Of a DNA stretch of 64,000 bases, positions 43,418-52,198 are shown piece by piece (the first letter of the stretch is position 1; the number at the start of each line of letters is the position of its first letter). The stretch lies in NCBI GenBank assembly GCA_963815665.1, contig CAWFHN010000014.1:124001-188000 (forward strand), in the 5' to 3' direction. This DNA is from DASUPK01 sp963815665. Lineage in GTDB: Bacteria; Actinomycetota; Thermoleophilia; Solirubrobacterales; 70-9. The notes under the pieces were generated by a model. That model searched no databases. It saw nothing but the letters and a program-made list of their open reading frames with translations, and was not told the origin of the DNA. The translations under genes were made by a program, and so were the position numbers.

Positions 43418-44191
43418 ATGGCACCGCAGGTCGGCCAAACGCTGCGCGAGGCTCGCACCGAGCGTGGGATCGAGCTCAGCGAGATCGAGCGGGCGACGAA
43501 GATCCGAGTCAAGTTCCTGCAAGCGATGGAGGACGATCGCTGGGAGGAGCTGCCGGCGCCTGCCTATGCCCGGAGCTTCCTCGCGACCTACGCCGAATAT
43601 CTCGGCCTCGACGCGCCGGCGCTCGTCGATCAGCTGAAGAGCAGCTATGGCGAGGGCGACCGTCCGGAGCGGATCCCGTCCGGCGTGGTGCGCCCGGGCC
43701 AGCTCACCGGACGAGGCCACCGGCTGCCGTGGAGGCCCCTGGCCGCCCTGGTCGCGGGCCTCATCGCGGTCTTCCTGCTCGGTCTCGTGATCGTCGGCGC
43801 GATCGGGGGATCGGGCAACGGGGGCGGCAACGAGCGTCATGCCAAGAGCGCGGGGACCGGCAGCGGGACGACGACGGCGGCGACATCCACCTCACCGAGC
43901 GGACCGCCGTCCGACGTATCGGTCGAGCTCCGGCCCACGGCGGACGTCTGGGTGTGCCTGGTGGACGACCGCGGCCGGGCCGCGGTGAACGGCGAGACCC
44001 TCACGCCCGGACAGGACGTCGGCCCATTCACCGCGACGGCGTTCGACGTCACCTTCGGCAACGGCTCCGTCGAGATGACGGTCGACGGCGAGCGGGCCAA
44101 GGTCCCCGCCCTCGCGGAGCCGTTCGGCTACCGGATCACGCCGAGCGGGACGCACAGGCTCGACCCCTCCTCCCAGCCCACCTGCCAGTGA
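43418..44191 (+). CDS. RodZ-like protein (HTH_25, single TM, DUF4115)
   Basis: 257 aa from ATG 43418. The N-terminal helix-turn-helix (VGQTLREARTERGIELSEI, IRVKFLQAMEDDRWEELPA, YARSFLATYAEYLGLD) matches the RodZ cytoplasmic domain. A single membrane segment (about residues 105-130) precedes a Ser/Thr/Gly linker and a beta-rich C-terminal DUF4115-type domain (VELRPTADVWVCLVDDRG to GTHRLDPS). RodZ links MreB to the elongation machinery, or in cells lacking MreB may have another envelope role. Confidence 0.85.
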   Translation: MAPQVGQTLREARTERGIELSEIERATKIRVKFLQAMEDDRWEELPAPAYARSFLATYAEYLGLDAPALVDQLKSSYGEGDRPERIPSGVVRPGQLTGRGHRLPWRPLAALVAGLIAVFLLGLVIVGAIGGSGNGGGNERHAKSAGTGSGTTTAATSTSPSGPPSDVSVELRPTADVWVCLVDDRGRAAVNGETLTPGQDVGPFTATAFDVTFGNGSVEMTVDGERAKVPALAEPFGYRITPSGTHRLDPSSQPTCQ

Positions 44192-44208
44192 CCTCGCGGG
44201 CCCACGCT

Positions 44209-44237
44209 TTGGTCCGGACCGCTTCGGTGTCTACACT
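44209..44237 (+). promoter_or_regulatory. Sigma70-like promoter of korAB
   Basis: TTGGTC (44209-44214), a 17-base spacer and TACACT (44232-44237). The predicted start near 44244 leaves an 11-base leader to GTG 44255. Confidence 0.5.
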
Positions 44238-44254
44238 CGGGCATCGAACTCGGG

Positions 44255-46108
44255 GTGGGGCGAGTTCAGCCATTGGAAAGCAAAACCGTCGAAGAGAAGG
44301 AGCGTGTGGTCATCCGCTTTGCGGGTGACTCCGGCGACGGCATTCAGCTCTCGGGCAACCTCTTCGCCGCCGAGACTGCGCTGATCGGCAACGACCTGGT
44401 GACGCTGCCGGACTTCCCGGCGGAGATCCGCGCCCCGGCCGGCACGCTGGCGGGGGTCTCCGCCTTTCAGATCCACTTCGCCTCCCGCGAGATCCTCACC
44501 CCGGGCGGCCGCCCCAACGTGCTTGTCGCGATGAACCCGGCGGCGCTGAAGGCCAACATCGCGGAGCTCGAGCCCGGCGGCATCGTGATCGCCAACGAGG
44601 ACGGCTTCACCAAGGGCAACCTCGGCAAGGCGCACTACGACGAGAGCCCGCTCGAGGACGGCTCCCTGGACAGCTACCAGCTCTTCCGGGTGCCGATGAC
44701 CTCGATGACCGTGCGGGCCACGGAGGGCATCGACGAGATCAGCTCCCGCGACGCCGCCCGCTCCAAGAACTTCTTCGCACTAGGCCTCGTCTCCTGGATG
44801 TACAGCCGGCCGACCGACTCGACCATCAGCTGGATCGAGAAGAAGTTCGAGTCGAAGCCGCCGATCAGGGACGCCAACCTCGCCGCCTTCCGGGCCGGCT
44901 TCAACTTCGGCGAGACGGCCGAGCTGCTGCAGGTCAGCTACTCGGTGAAGGCGGCGCCGGCCGAGCCCGGCACCTACCGGGCGGTCAATGGCACCACGGC
45001 GACGGCGTTCGGGCTGATCGCCGCCAGCGTCCGCAGCGGACTGCCGCTCTTCCTCGCCAGCTACCCGATCACCCCGGCCTCGGAGATCCTCCACGAGCTC
45101 TCCCGCCAGCGCCGCTTCGGTGTGCGGACCGTGCAGGCCGAGGACGAGATCGCCGCCGTCAACATGGCCCTGGGCGCCGCCTTCGGCGGGCACCTCGGCA
45201 TCACCGCCACCAGCGGGCCCGGGATGGACCTGAAGGCGGAGACGATCGGGCTCGCCGTCGCGCTGGAGCTGCCGATGCTGGTGATCGACGTCCAGCGGGC
45301 CGGGCCCTCGACGGGCATGCCGACGAAGACCGAGGCCGCCGACCTGCTGAGCGCGATCTACGGACGCCATGGCGAGTCGCCCCTGCCCGTGGTCGCCGCC
45401 TCGACCCCCGCGGACTGCTTCGGGTCGGCGCTCGAGGCCGCCCGGATCGCGGTCGCGTACCGGACGCCCGTGATCCTGCTCTCGGACACGTTCCTGGCGA
45501 ACTCCTCCGAGCCCTGGCGTCTGCCCGACGTCTCCGAGCTGCCGGAGATCGATCCGGCATTCGCAACCGACGCGGACGCCGGCAAGTTCCAGCCCTATGC
45601 CCGCGACGATCGCGGCGCCCGTCCCTGGGCCGTTCCCGGAACGCCCGGCCTCGCCCACGTGATCGGCGGCCTCGAGAAGGAGGACGTCACCGGACAGATC
45701 AGCTACGAGCCCGAGAACCACGCCCGCATGACCGAGCTGCGCGCCGCCAAGGTCGCCGGCATCGCCGACGAGATCGCCGACCTCGTTCCAGACGACCCGG
45801 ACGGAGCCGGCCTGCTGGTGCTGGGCTGGGGCTCGAGCTACGGGGCGATCACCGGCGCCGCCAGGCGGATTCGCCGCCGCGGTGGCAAGGTCGCCTGCGC
45901 CCACCTGCGCCACCTCAACCCGCTGCCGCCCAACACCGGCGAGCTGCTCCGCTCCTACGAGAAGGTGCTGATCCCGGAGACGAACAGCGGCCAGCTCTGG
46001 AGGATCATCCGCGCCGAGTTCCTAGTCGACGCCCTCCGCTACAACAAGGTCGAGGGCCTGCCGATCTTCGCCGAGGAGCTCGACGAGGTGATCACAGCCC
46101 ACCTATGA
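44255..46108 (+). CDS. korA: 2-oxoacid:ferredoxin oxidoreductase alpha subunit (gamma-alpha fusion, KorA)
   Basis: 617 aa. The N-terminal gamma domain (about residues 15-190) opens with VVIRFAGDSGDGIQLSGNLF. The alpha domain has the CoA/2-oxoacid site LASYPITPASEILHEL, TVQAEDEIAAVNMALGAAF and ATSGPGMDLKAETIGLAVA. With KorB it forms 2-oxoglutarate (or pyruvate):ferredoxin oxidoreductase, which decarboxylates the 2-oxoacid to acyl-CoA. The start could be GTG 44255, TTG 44273 or GTG 44306; the last has AAGGAG close upstream. It overlaps korB by 4 bases (ATGA). Confidence 0.93.
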   Translation: MGRVQPLESKTVEEKERVVIRFAGDSGDGIQLSGNLFAAETALIGNDLVTLPDFPAEIRAPAGTLAGVSAFQIHFASREILTPGGRPNVLVAMNPAALKANIAELEPGGIVIANEDGFTKGNLGKAHYDESPLEDGSLDSYQLFRVPMTSMTVRATEGIDEISSRDAARSKNFFALGLVSWMYSRPTDSTISWIEKKFESKPPIRDANLAAFRAGFNFGETAELLQVSYSVKAAPAEPGTYRAVNGTTATAFGLIAASVRSGLPLFLASYPITPASEILHELSRQRRFGVRTVQAEDEIAAVNMALGAAFGGHLGITATSGPGMDLKAETIGLAVALELPMLVIDVQRAGPSTGMPTKTEAADLLSAIYGRHGESPLPVVAASTPADCFGSALEAARIAVAYRTPVILLSDTFLANSSEPWRLPDVSELPEIDPAFATDADAGKFQPYARDDRGARPWAVPGTPGLAHVIGGLEKEDVTGQISYEPENHARMTELRAAKVAGIADEIADLVPDDPDGAGLLVLGWGSSYGAITGAARRIRRRGGKVACAHLRHLNPLPPNTGELLRSYEKVLIPETNSGQLWRIIRAEFLVDALRYNKVEGLPIFAEELDEVITAHL

Positions 46109-47160
46109 GCGAGACCAGCATCAGCAAAGGCAATGGACATCCGACGAACGGCGACGGCGCCACCGTCACCCTGACCAAGAAGGACTTCGCCTCCGAGGCG
46201 GAGACCCGCTGGTGCCCGGGTTGCGGGGACTACGCGATCCTCGCCACGGTGCAGCAGTTCCTGCCGGAGATGGGGATCCCGCCGGAGAAGATCGTCTTCG
46301 TCGCCGGCATCGGCTGCTCGGGCCGGTTCGCCTACTACATGAGCACCTACGGGGTCCACGGGATCCACGGGCGCGCCCCGGCACTGGCGACCGGCCTGGC
46401 CGTTGCCCGCCCCGACCTGTCGGTCTGGGTCGTGACCGGGGACGGCGACTCTCTCTCGATCGGCGGCAATCACCTGATCCACGCTCTGCGCCGCAACGTC
46501 CCGATCAACATCCTGCTCTTCAACAACCAGATCTACGGCCTCACCAAGGGGCAGTACTCGCCCACGAGCGAGGAGGGCAAGGTCACTAAGTCGACTCCCT
46601 TCGGGTCCCAGGATCACCCCTTCAACCCGGTCGCGCTCAGCCTGGGGGCCGACGCGAGCTTCGTCGCCCGCACCGTCGACACGGACCGTGACCACGAGAG
46701 CGAGGTCCTCCGCGCCGCCGCCGCGCATCGCGGCTCCTCCTTCGTCGAGATCTACCAGAACTGCAACGTCTTCAACGACGGCGCCTTCGACGCGGTTCGC
46801 GCCAAGGGCAAGGAGGCCAACCAGATCAGATTGGTCGACGGCGAGCCGATCCGCTTCGGGGTCGATGGCGAGCGCGGCGTGGTCCGCGGTGAAAATGGCC
46901 GGCTCGAGCTGGCCGACGTCGCCGAGGTGGGCGAGGACGCGCTGGTCGTCCACGACGCCGACGATCCGACCCTCGCATACGCGCTCGCACGCCTCGCCGA
47001 CCGTCCGACCGGCCCGACTCCGCTCGGGGTCATCCGCGCGAGCGACCGCCCCACCTACGCCGAGGGGGTGGGTGAGGAGCTGGCGGCCGCCCGGGAGGGC
47101 CTCGGCGACGACGACATCGCCTCGCTGCTCCGCTCCGGGGACACCTGGACCATCGACTGA
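46105..47160 (+). CDS. korB: 2-oxoacid:ferredoxin oxidoreductase beta subunit (KorB)
   Basis: 351 aa. It binds thiamine diphosphate and an FeS cluster: WCPGCGDYAILATVQQF (CxxC), GIGCSGRFAYYMSTYGVHG, GDGDSLSIGGNHLIHALRRN (TPP GDG motif) and LLFNNQIYGLTKGQYSPTS. The C-terminal extension of about 75 residues is common in actinobacterial KorB. Electrons go to ferredoxin. It is co-transcribed with korA, and the MITE-like palindrome immediately downstream may end the transcript. Confidence 0.94.
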   Translation: MSETSISKGNGHPTNGDGATVTLTKKDFASEAETRWCPGCGDYAILATVQQFLPEMGIPPEKIVFVAGIGCSGRFAYYMSTYGVHGIHGRAPALATGLAVARPDLSVWVVTGDGDSLSIGGNHLIHALRRNVPINILLFNNQIYGLTKGQYSPTSEEGKVTKSTPFGSQDHPFNPVALSLGADASFVARTVDTDRDHESEVLRAAAAHRGSSFVEIYQNCNVFNDGAFDAVRAKGKEANQIRLVDGEPIRFGVDGERGVVRGENGRLELADVAEVGEDALVVHDADDPTLAYALARLADRPTGPTPLGVIRASDRPTYAEGVGEELAAAREGLGDDDIASLLRSGDTWTID

Positions 47161-47165
47161 GCCGG

Positions 47166-47332
47166 CTAGTGCCCCGCCCAGAAAAGTTTCACCGGAAATG
47201 ACTGGCCCAGATCACCACCAGGCTTCGTCCTCAGTCGTCCGAATAGCGCTGCTATTCGGACTCCCTGCGTCCTCGCCTGGAGGCGCCTGGGCTGCGTCAT
47301 TTCCTGGCGAACGTTCCCGGACGGGGCACTAG
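47166..47332. repeat. 167-bp palindromic element with 11-bp terminal inverted repeats (MITE-like)
   Basis: CTAGTGCCCCG (47166-47176) is exactly mirrored by CGGGGCACTAG (47322-47332). Nested arms follow: GGAAATGAC/GTCATTTCC (47194-47202, 47296-47304), GCCCAG/CTGGGC (47205, 47287), CCAGGC/GCCTGG (47218, 47275) and a central perfect 11-bp hairpin GTCCGAATAGC/GCTATTCGGAC (47237-47261). The whole can fold into one long branched hairpin. It has no coding capacity. A non-autonomous transposon relic or a large structured terminator both fit. Confidence 0.6.
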
Positions 47333-47366
47333 AGGCGCTTTCGGGGCACCGTCGAAGCAGTCGGCG

Positions 47367-48050
47367 ATGGCTTCCAGCGTCTACGTGATCGAGCTCGATC
47401 GCAAAGCCGGGCGTCGCCGCGACCCGCGCATTCCCTGGGTCTACGTCGGCTCGAGCGCCCGCGACCCCGAGACCCGCTTCGAGCAGCACCGCAAAGGCTA
47501 CAAGTCCGCCAGGCTCGTCAAGCGCTTCGCGCTACGGCTTCGTCCCGACCTCTATGAGGACCTCGGGTCGTTCCGCGGCTCGCGGCTCGCGCGGGAGGCG
47601 GAGCTTCGCCGGGCGCGGGAGCTCGCCGACTGCGGATTCGTCGCCCACTGCGACGGCACCTCCTACGGGCGGGACGTCGCGGACTGGAGCGAATGGGACG
47701 CGGCGCGGCTGGAGCCCGTGATCTCCCACCTCGACGCCGCCGCGCTCGATCTCGCCGACGCGGCCTTCAAGCCGGTCACCGCGGAGCGGGCCGCCCGCCT
47801 CCTGCACGGCGATTACGGCTTCTGGGTTCGCGACTACATCGACCAGGACGACCCGCCGCCCGGCTACGGCCTCTTCCCGCACGTTCGCCTCGACGTGATC
47901 GAGGATCGCTTCGCAGAGATCTGTCCCTCAGACCGCGAACCACTCCCCGTCGAGGCTCGTGAGCAGCGAGGAGTCGGTCGCGAGCAGGGCACGCACCTCC
48001 AGCTCGCGCGAGTGAATCAGCGGACATCGGGCGATGCCCAGAACCGCTGA
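47367..48050 (+). CDS. GIY-YIG-like nuclease-domain protein
   Basis: 227 aa from ATG 47367. The first 60 residues have VYVIELD, WVYVGSSARDPETRFEQHRKG and SARLVKRFALRLRP, the core strands, Arg and helix of a GIY-YIG domain. A second region (about 90-190) has GFVAHCDGTSYGRDVADW and GDYGFWVRDYID and is not recognised. The last 40 residues overlap the 3' end of the convergent GNAT gene by 123 bases, and the true stop may be earlier. Confidence 0.65.
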   Translation: MASSVYVIELDRKAGRRRDPRIPWVYVGSSARDPETRFEQHRKGYKSARLVKRFALRLRPDLYEDLGSFRGSRLAREAELRRARELADCGFVAHCDGTSYGRDVADWSEWDAARLEPVISHLDAAALDLADAAFKPVTAERAARLLHGDYGFWVRDYIDQDDPPPGYGLFPHVRLDVIEDRFAEICPSDREPLPVEAREQRGVGREQGTHLQLARVNQRTSGDAQNR

Positions 48051-48983
48051 GCTGCGGCTCAGCGGCGTTCGCATGTGCGGCTCGAAGCGTCCCGTCAGAA
48101 CGGCACTGCCGCGCCTCCGGGCGTCGTTGACCAGCTCGCCGACGACCGCCTCCATTGCCGCGTGCCGCCCGCAAAGGTGAAGGACCCGGCTGGCGCCGCC
48201 GGGACGGCACAGGTACGCGTACCAGCCGATCGCAACATCGCCCCGGCGAACGAGGCGACACACAAGTGGGCCGGCGGCGGCCTCGACCTGCGCGACCAGC
48301 CGATCGAGGTACGCCTCGTCGTAATCGACATGCAGGCGGAGATCGCGTGTCAGGTCGTCGAGGTTCTCGGCGATCGCTCGGGTTGTCGCATCCTGCCCGC
48401 GCACGTCGGCGGGCGGGTCCGGGAACGCGCGTGCCGCGAGTCTGGGACCGCTCGCATGAAAGGGCAGGGCTCGCGCCGGTGCCAGCTCTCGAAGGGGCGG
48501 CCGCCGCCGCATCCGCGTCGTCAGCAGCTCACGAGCCCAGCGAACGGGCCGGAGGACGAGCATCCAGTCGAGGGCTCGCGCCTGGTCGACGTAGCCGCCG
48601 AAGGTCCGCCACATGTGCGCGACCCCGTCCGTGGCGGTGTCGGTCCAGGTGAGGTCCTGCTCGCCGGAGAGCACTCGCCGGAGCAGGAGGGCGCCTGCCG
48701 GTCCCGCTCGGAGGTCGTCGACCACAACGAGATGTGAGCAGCACACTCCCCGGAGCACCCGGTCGTCCAGTCGTAGGTGTCGTACCTGGGCGCCGATGAA
48801 GCCGACGATCGCGCCATCGTCGTCCACCGACACGAGCGACGGAAGCTCTGCGGCGTCCCAACGTTGGTCGATTAGTGTCGCGGCAAGGAACGATTCATCC
48901 TGGGTCCAGCCGGGCAGGCGCCTGGCCATCAGGCTCGCCACGGCGGGCAGGTCCGACCTCCCCAGTGGCCGAATCGTCGTCAT
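47928..48983 (-). CDS. GNAT-fold N-acetyltransferase family protein
   Basis: 351 aa. The N-terminal domain has TIRPLGRSDLPAVASLMARR, a second strand region IVGFIGAQVRHLRLDDRVL and CCSHLVVVDDLRAGPAGALL, the acetyl-CoA-binding R-x-x-G-x-A/G pattern. The C-terminal half may be a second, degenerate GNAT unit (GDVAIGWYAYLC). It starts at ATG 48983, overlapping the start region of the divergent NAD-synthetase-like gene. Presence beside amidotransferase and acyl-ligase genes suggests acylation in glycan synthesis, which is inference. Confidence 0.7.
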   Translation of the reverse strand: MTTIRPLGRSDLPAVASLMARRLPGWTQDESFLAATLIDQRWDAAELPSLVSVDDDGAIVGFIGAQVRHLRLDDRVLRGVCCSHLVVVDDLRAGPAGALLLRRVLSGEQDLTWTDTATDGVAHMWRTFGGYVDQARALDWMLVLRPVRWARELLTTRMRRRPPLRELAPARALPFHASGPRLAARAFPDPPADVRGQDATTRAIAENLDDLTRDLRLHVDYDEAYLDRLVAQVEAAAGPLVCRLVRRGDVAIGWYAYLCRPGGASRVLHLCGRHAAMEAVVGELVNDARRRGSAVLTGRFEPHMRTPLSRSSAVLGIARCPLIHSRELEVRALLATDSSLLTSLDGEWFAV

Positions 48984-49954
48984 CCGGGTCCAAGCTACAC
49001 AGCCCTGGACCGGAGGAGCTGGATACCGCCGCCTGCCTCGAGAGCCTTTCCGCAGGAACGGCTGAGGCCGTCAGGCGGCTGGGGCGTGGCGGCGCGGTGG
49101 TCGCCGTGTCGGGCGGAGTCGACTCAGGCGTGGTTGCGGGAATCTGCGTTAGGGCGCTCGGCCCGGAGCGCGTCCTCTGCCTGCGGCTTCCCGAGCGAGA
49201 CGCTGCGAGCGAGTCGGCGGGCATCGGCCTGGAGCTCGCCACCGCGCTCGGGGCACGCACGGAGGAGGAGCCGATCACGGGCGCCCTCGAGGCGCTCGGC
49301 TGTTACCGGCAGCGGGACGAAGCGATCCGGAAGGTCTTCCCCGGCTACGAATCGACCTGGCGCCATAAGCTCGTTCGCTCGCGGCCAACGGGGGGAATCA
49401 TCGTCTTCTCTTTGGTCGTCGAGCGGCCCGATGGCATCGAGGAGCAACGGCGCATGCCGCCCGATGCCTACCGCGAGCTCCTTGCGGCGAGCAACATGAA
49501 GCAGCGAGCTCGGAAGCTGCTCGAGTACACCTGGGCCGATCGTCTCGGCTACGCGGTAGCGGGGACCCCGAACCTGCTCGAGTACGACCAGGGGTTCTTC
49601 GTCAAGGGCGGGGACGGGCTCGCCGATCTGAAGCCGATCGCGCATCTCTACAAGGGCCAGGTGTACGCGCTGGCGCGCGAGCTGGGCCTTCCCGAGTCGG
49701 TCTCGAGCAGGTACCCCACGACCGACACCTTCAGCCTGCCGCAGACCCAGGAGGAGTTCTACTTCGGGCACCCGTATGACCGGATGGACCTGCTGCTTTG
49801 GGGTCATGGCCATCACGTCGAGCCGCGCGAGCTCTCCCCCCGCGTGGGCCTGACGCCCGAGGAGGTCGAAGCGGCGTACCGGGAGATCGAGCGCCGGCGG
49901 TTGGCGACCGAGTACCAGCACGCTCCCGCGATCCTGTTGGAGTCCACGAGCTGA
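48965..49954 (+). CDS. NAD synthetase-like ATP pyrophosphatase
   Basis: 329 aa from GTG 48965; the frame opens at 48875 but that part is antisense to the GNAT gene. The PP-loop SGGVDSGVVAGI, GCYRQRDEAIRK and AGTPNLLEYDQGFFVKGGDG then DLKPIAHLYKGQVYALARELG match NH3-dependent NadE. There is no glutaminase domain, but the next gene brings one (AsnB type). Either it makes NAD or, as a paralogue in this cluster, it amidates a cluster metabolite. It lies 7 bases before the asparagine-synthase-type gene. Confidence 0.75.
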   Translation: MAESSSSGSKLHSPGPEELDTAACLESLSAGTAEAVRRLGRGGAVVAVSGGVDSGVVAGICVRALGPERVLCLRLPERDAASESAGIGLELATALGARTEEEPITGALEALGCYRQRDEAIRKVFPGYESTWRHKLVRSRPTGGIIVFSLVVERPDGIEEQRRMPPDAYRELLAASNMKQRARKLLEYTWADRLGYAVAGTPNLLEYDQGFFVKGGDGLADLKPIAHLYKGQVYALARELGLPESVSSRYPTTDTFSLPQTQEEFYFGHPYDRMDLLLWGHGHHVEPRELSPRVGLTPEEVEAAYREIERRRLATEYQHAPAILLESTS

Positions 49955-49961
49955 CCGCGCC

Positions 49962-51935
49962 GTGTGCGGCATTGCTGGCATAGCCCGGCCGGAGGGCGGA
50001 CCGCCAGTCCCGGAGGTCTCGTTGCGCAGGATGGCGCGGGCGATTCGTCATCGGGGCCCCGACGGCTTCGGGCTCGCGATCGAGCCCGGTGCCGGCTTCG
50101 TGTCCACCAGGCTGGCCGTCGTCGACATCGCCGGCGGCTGGCAGCCGCTCGAGGCGCCGGCCGACGGTGGTCTGCTCGTCTACAACGGCGAGGTCTACAA
50201 CCACCCCGAGCTGCGGAGGGAGCTGCAGGCGCACGGCGAGACCTTTTCGACGACCTGCGACACGGAGGTGGTCCTGCGGTTGCTCCAGCGGGACGGCCTC
50301 GACGCGCTCGGGCGGCTCAATGGTCAGTTCGCCTTCGCCTGGTGGCAGCCGGGTGAGCGTCGGTTGACGCTGGTTCGCGACCGGTTCGGCGTGCGGCCGC
50401 TTCAATACGCGCTGTTGCCGGACGGCACTCTCGTCTTCGGCTCCGAGGCCAAGGCGCTCTTCGCCTCAGGGGAGGTGACAGCAAGGCCCGACCTCGCCGG
50501 TATCGACGACCTGTTCACGCTGTGGGGGGCGCGGCCGCCTCGAACCACCTTCGCTGGCGTATCCCAGCTAGCCCCCGGAGGCCTGCTCGTCTGGGAACGC
50601 GGTCAGATCGTCGGCCGGCGGTCCTGGTGGAGTCCCGCCCACGGCGAGAACCCTCGGGGAGAGGGGGATCTTTCCGAGGTCTTGCGCGAGAGCGTTGGCC
50701 TTCGACTCCGCGCGGATGTGCCGGTCGGCGCCTACCTTTCCGGCGGGCTGGATTCGAGCTTGATCAGCGCACTCGCCAAGCGCAAGGTGGGCGGCAACCT
50801 ACGGACCTTCTCCATCGCCTTCAGCGACCCCCGCTATGACGAGCGCGGCCAGCAGGAATCGGTGGCGCGCATGCTCGGCACAACCCACCACGTCGTAGAG
50901 GCAGGGCCGGCGGAGATCGCGGAGTCGTTCCCGGCCGTCATCCGGCATGCGGAGACGCCCCTGGTCCGCACTGCGCCCGTACCCCTCTTCCTGCTCGCCC
51001 GCCACGTCCATGAACACGGGATGAAGGTCGTGATCACCGGCGAGGGGGCGGATGAGCTGTTCTGGGGTTACGACCTGTTCAAGGAAGTGTCGCTGCGCGA
51101 GCTTCACCGGACCGACCCGGAACGGGCCCAGCGGTTGATCGAGGGCCTCTACCCCCACCTGGGCTCGACGGGTGCTCGTCGAGGGCCGGCGTGGCGGCGC
51201 TTTCTCCTCGAAACGGGATCGTCCGGCGATCCGCTCTCGTCCCACCTCACGCGCGCCGCGGCGACAGCGACGGTGCGTGCCCTCTACCGCCCCGAGCTCA
51301 CCGCGGACGCCGGAGGCTCACTCGAGCGCCTCCGAGCGGAGCTGCCGGCCGGATTCGACCGCTGGAGCAGTCTCGAGCGCGCCGAGTGGCTCGAGATGAG
51401 GACCCTGCTCGAGCCCTATCTCCTCTCCGCCCAGGGGGATCGCATGGCGATGGCGCATGGGGTTGAGGGGCGGTTTCCATTCCTCGACCACCGCGTATTC
51501 GCCCACGCCGCGGAGCTTCCGGCCGAGCGCAAGCTCCGCGGCCTTGATGACAAGGTCGCGCTTCGTGAGCTCGCCGCCGATCTGCTGCCGCCGGAGATAG
51601 CGACCCGCCCAAAGCAGCCCTATAGAGCGCCCGAGGTGGATCCATTCTTCGCTGCGGGGGCCCCCGACTGGGTGGAGGAGAGCCTGTCGCCCGGCGCGCT
51701 GGCCGAGACGGGGATCTGGGACCCGGACCGGGTCGCCGGCCTGCTGCGGCGCTGCCGCGCCGGCCGGGCGACCGGCGTCCGCGAGGGGATGGCGCTGGTC
51801 GGCGTCCTCTCCACGCAGCTCTGGCACAGCGCCTTCTGTGGAGCCGGCAGCAAGAGCTATCCGGCCGAGACGGCCGAGCCCCGGGTGAGAGTTGACCGCT
51901 CCGGTTTCCGTTTGATTGAAGGGATACCGGCGTGA
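49962..51935 (+). CDS. asnB: Asparagine synthase-type amidotransferase (glutamine-hydrolysing)
   Basis: 657 aa from GTG 49962. Met is followed by the nucleophilic Cys2 (MCGIAGI) of the Ntn glutaminase domain, with RHRGPDG, STRLAVVD, YNGEVYNH, CDTEVVL and RDRFGVRPL. The synthetase domain has AYLSGGLDSSLISAL (PP-loop), TFSIAF, ITGEGADELFWGYDLF and EGRFPFLDHRVF. It makes asparagine, or in exopolysaccharide clusters it amidates another carboxylate. It overlaps the acyl carrier protein start by 4 bases, which argues for a cluster-specific role. Confidence 0.9.
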   Translation: MCGIAGIARPEGGPPVPEVSLRRMARAIRHRGPDGFGLAIEPGAGFVSTRLAVVDIAGGWQPLEAPADGGLLVYNGEVYNHPELRRELQAHGETFSTTCDTEVVLRLLQRDGLDALGRLNGQFAFAWWQPGERRLTLVRDRFGVRPLQYALLPDGTLVFGSEAKALFASGEVTARPDLAGIDDLFTLWGARPPRTTFAGVSQLAPGGLLVWERGQIVGRRSWWSPAHGENPRGEGDLSEVLRESVGLRLRADVPVGAYLSGGLDSSLISALAKRKVGGNLRTFSIAFSDPRYDERGQQESVARMLGTTHHVVEAGPAEIAESFPAVIRHAETPLVRTAPVPLFLLARHVHEHGMKVVITGEGADELFWGYDLFKEVSLRELHRTDPERAQRLIEGLYPHLGSTGARRGPAWRRFLLETGSSGDPLSSHLTRAAATATVRALYRPELTADAGGSLERLRAELPAGFDRWSSLERAEWLEMRTLLEPYLLSAQGDRMAMAHGVEGRFPFLDHRVFAHAAELPAERKLRGLDDKVALRELAADLLPPEIATRPKQPYRAPEVDPFFAAGAPDWVEESLSPGALAETGIWDPDRVAGLLRRCRAGRATGVREGMALVGVLSTQLWHSAFCGAGSKSYPAETAEPRVRVDRSGFRLIEGIPA

Positions 51936-52198
51936 CTGGCGCAAACGGTGACATTCGCAAGGACATGAGGGCCTACATCCAGGAGAACTTCCTGTACCTG
52001 GAACCCGAGGTCGAGCTCGAGGACGCCGACGACTTCCTGGCGCTGGGAGTCGTCGACTCCCTCGGCTTCGTCGAGCTTGTCGAGGAGATCCAGTCGCGGT
52101 TCGGGATGGTGGTCGATGACGTCGAGATCACCGAGGAGAACTTCGGATCGATCGATGCGATCGCCGGGTTCGTCGAGAGAAAGCGCGCGTCGCGGTGA
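51932..52198 (+). CDS. Acyl carrier protein
   Basis: 88 aa from GTG 51932. A four-helix ACP with the phosphopantetheine site at Ser43 in LGVVDSLGFVELVEEI. The N-terminal helix MRAYIQENFL and the acidic helix II are typical. It overlaps both neighbours by 4 bases (GTGA on each side), so AsnB, ACP and acyl ligase are translated together. It presumably carries an acyl or aminoacyl intermediate activated by the next enzyme. Confidence 0.9.
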   Translation: MTGANGDIRKDMRAYIQENFLYLEPEVELEDADDFLALGVVDSLGFVELVEEIQSRFGMVVDDVEITEENFGSIDAIAGFVERKRASR

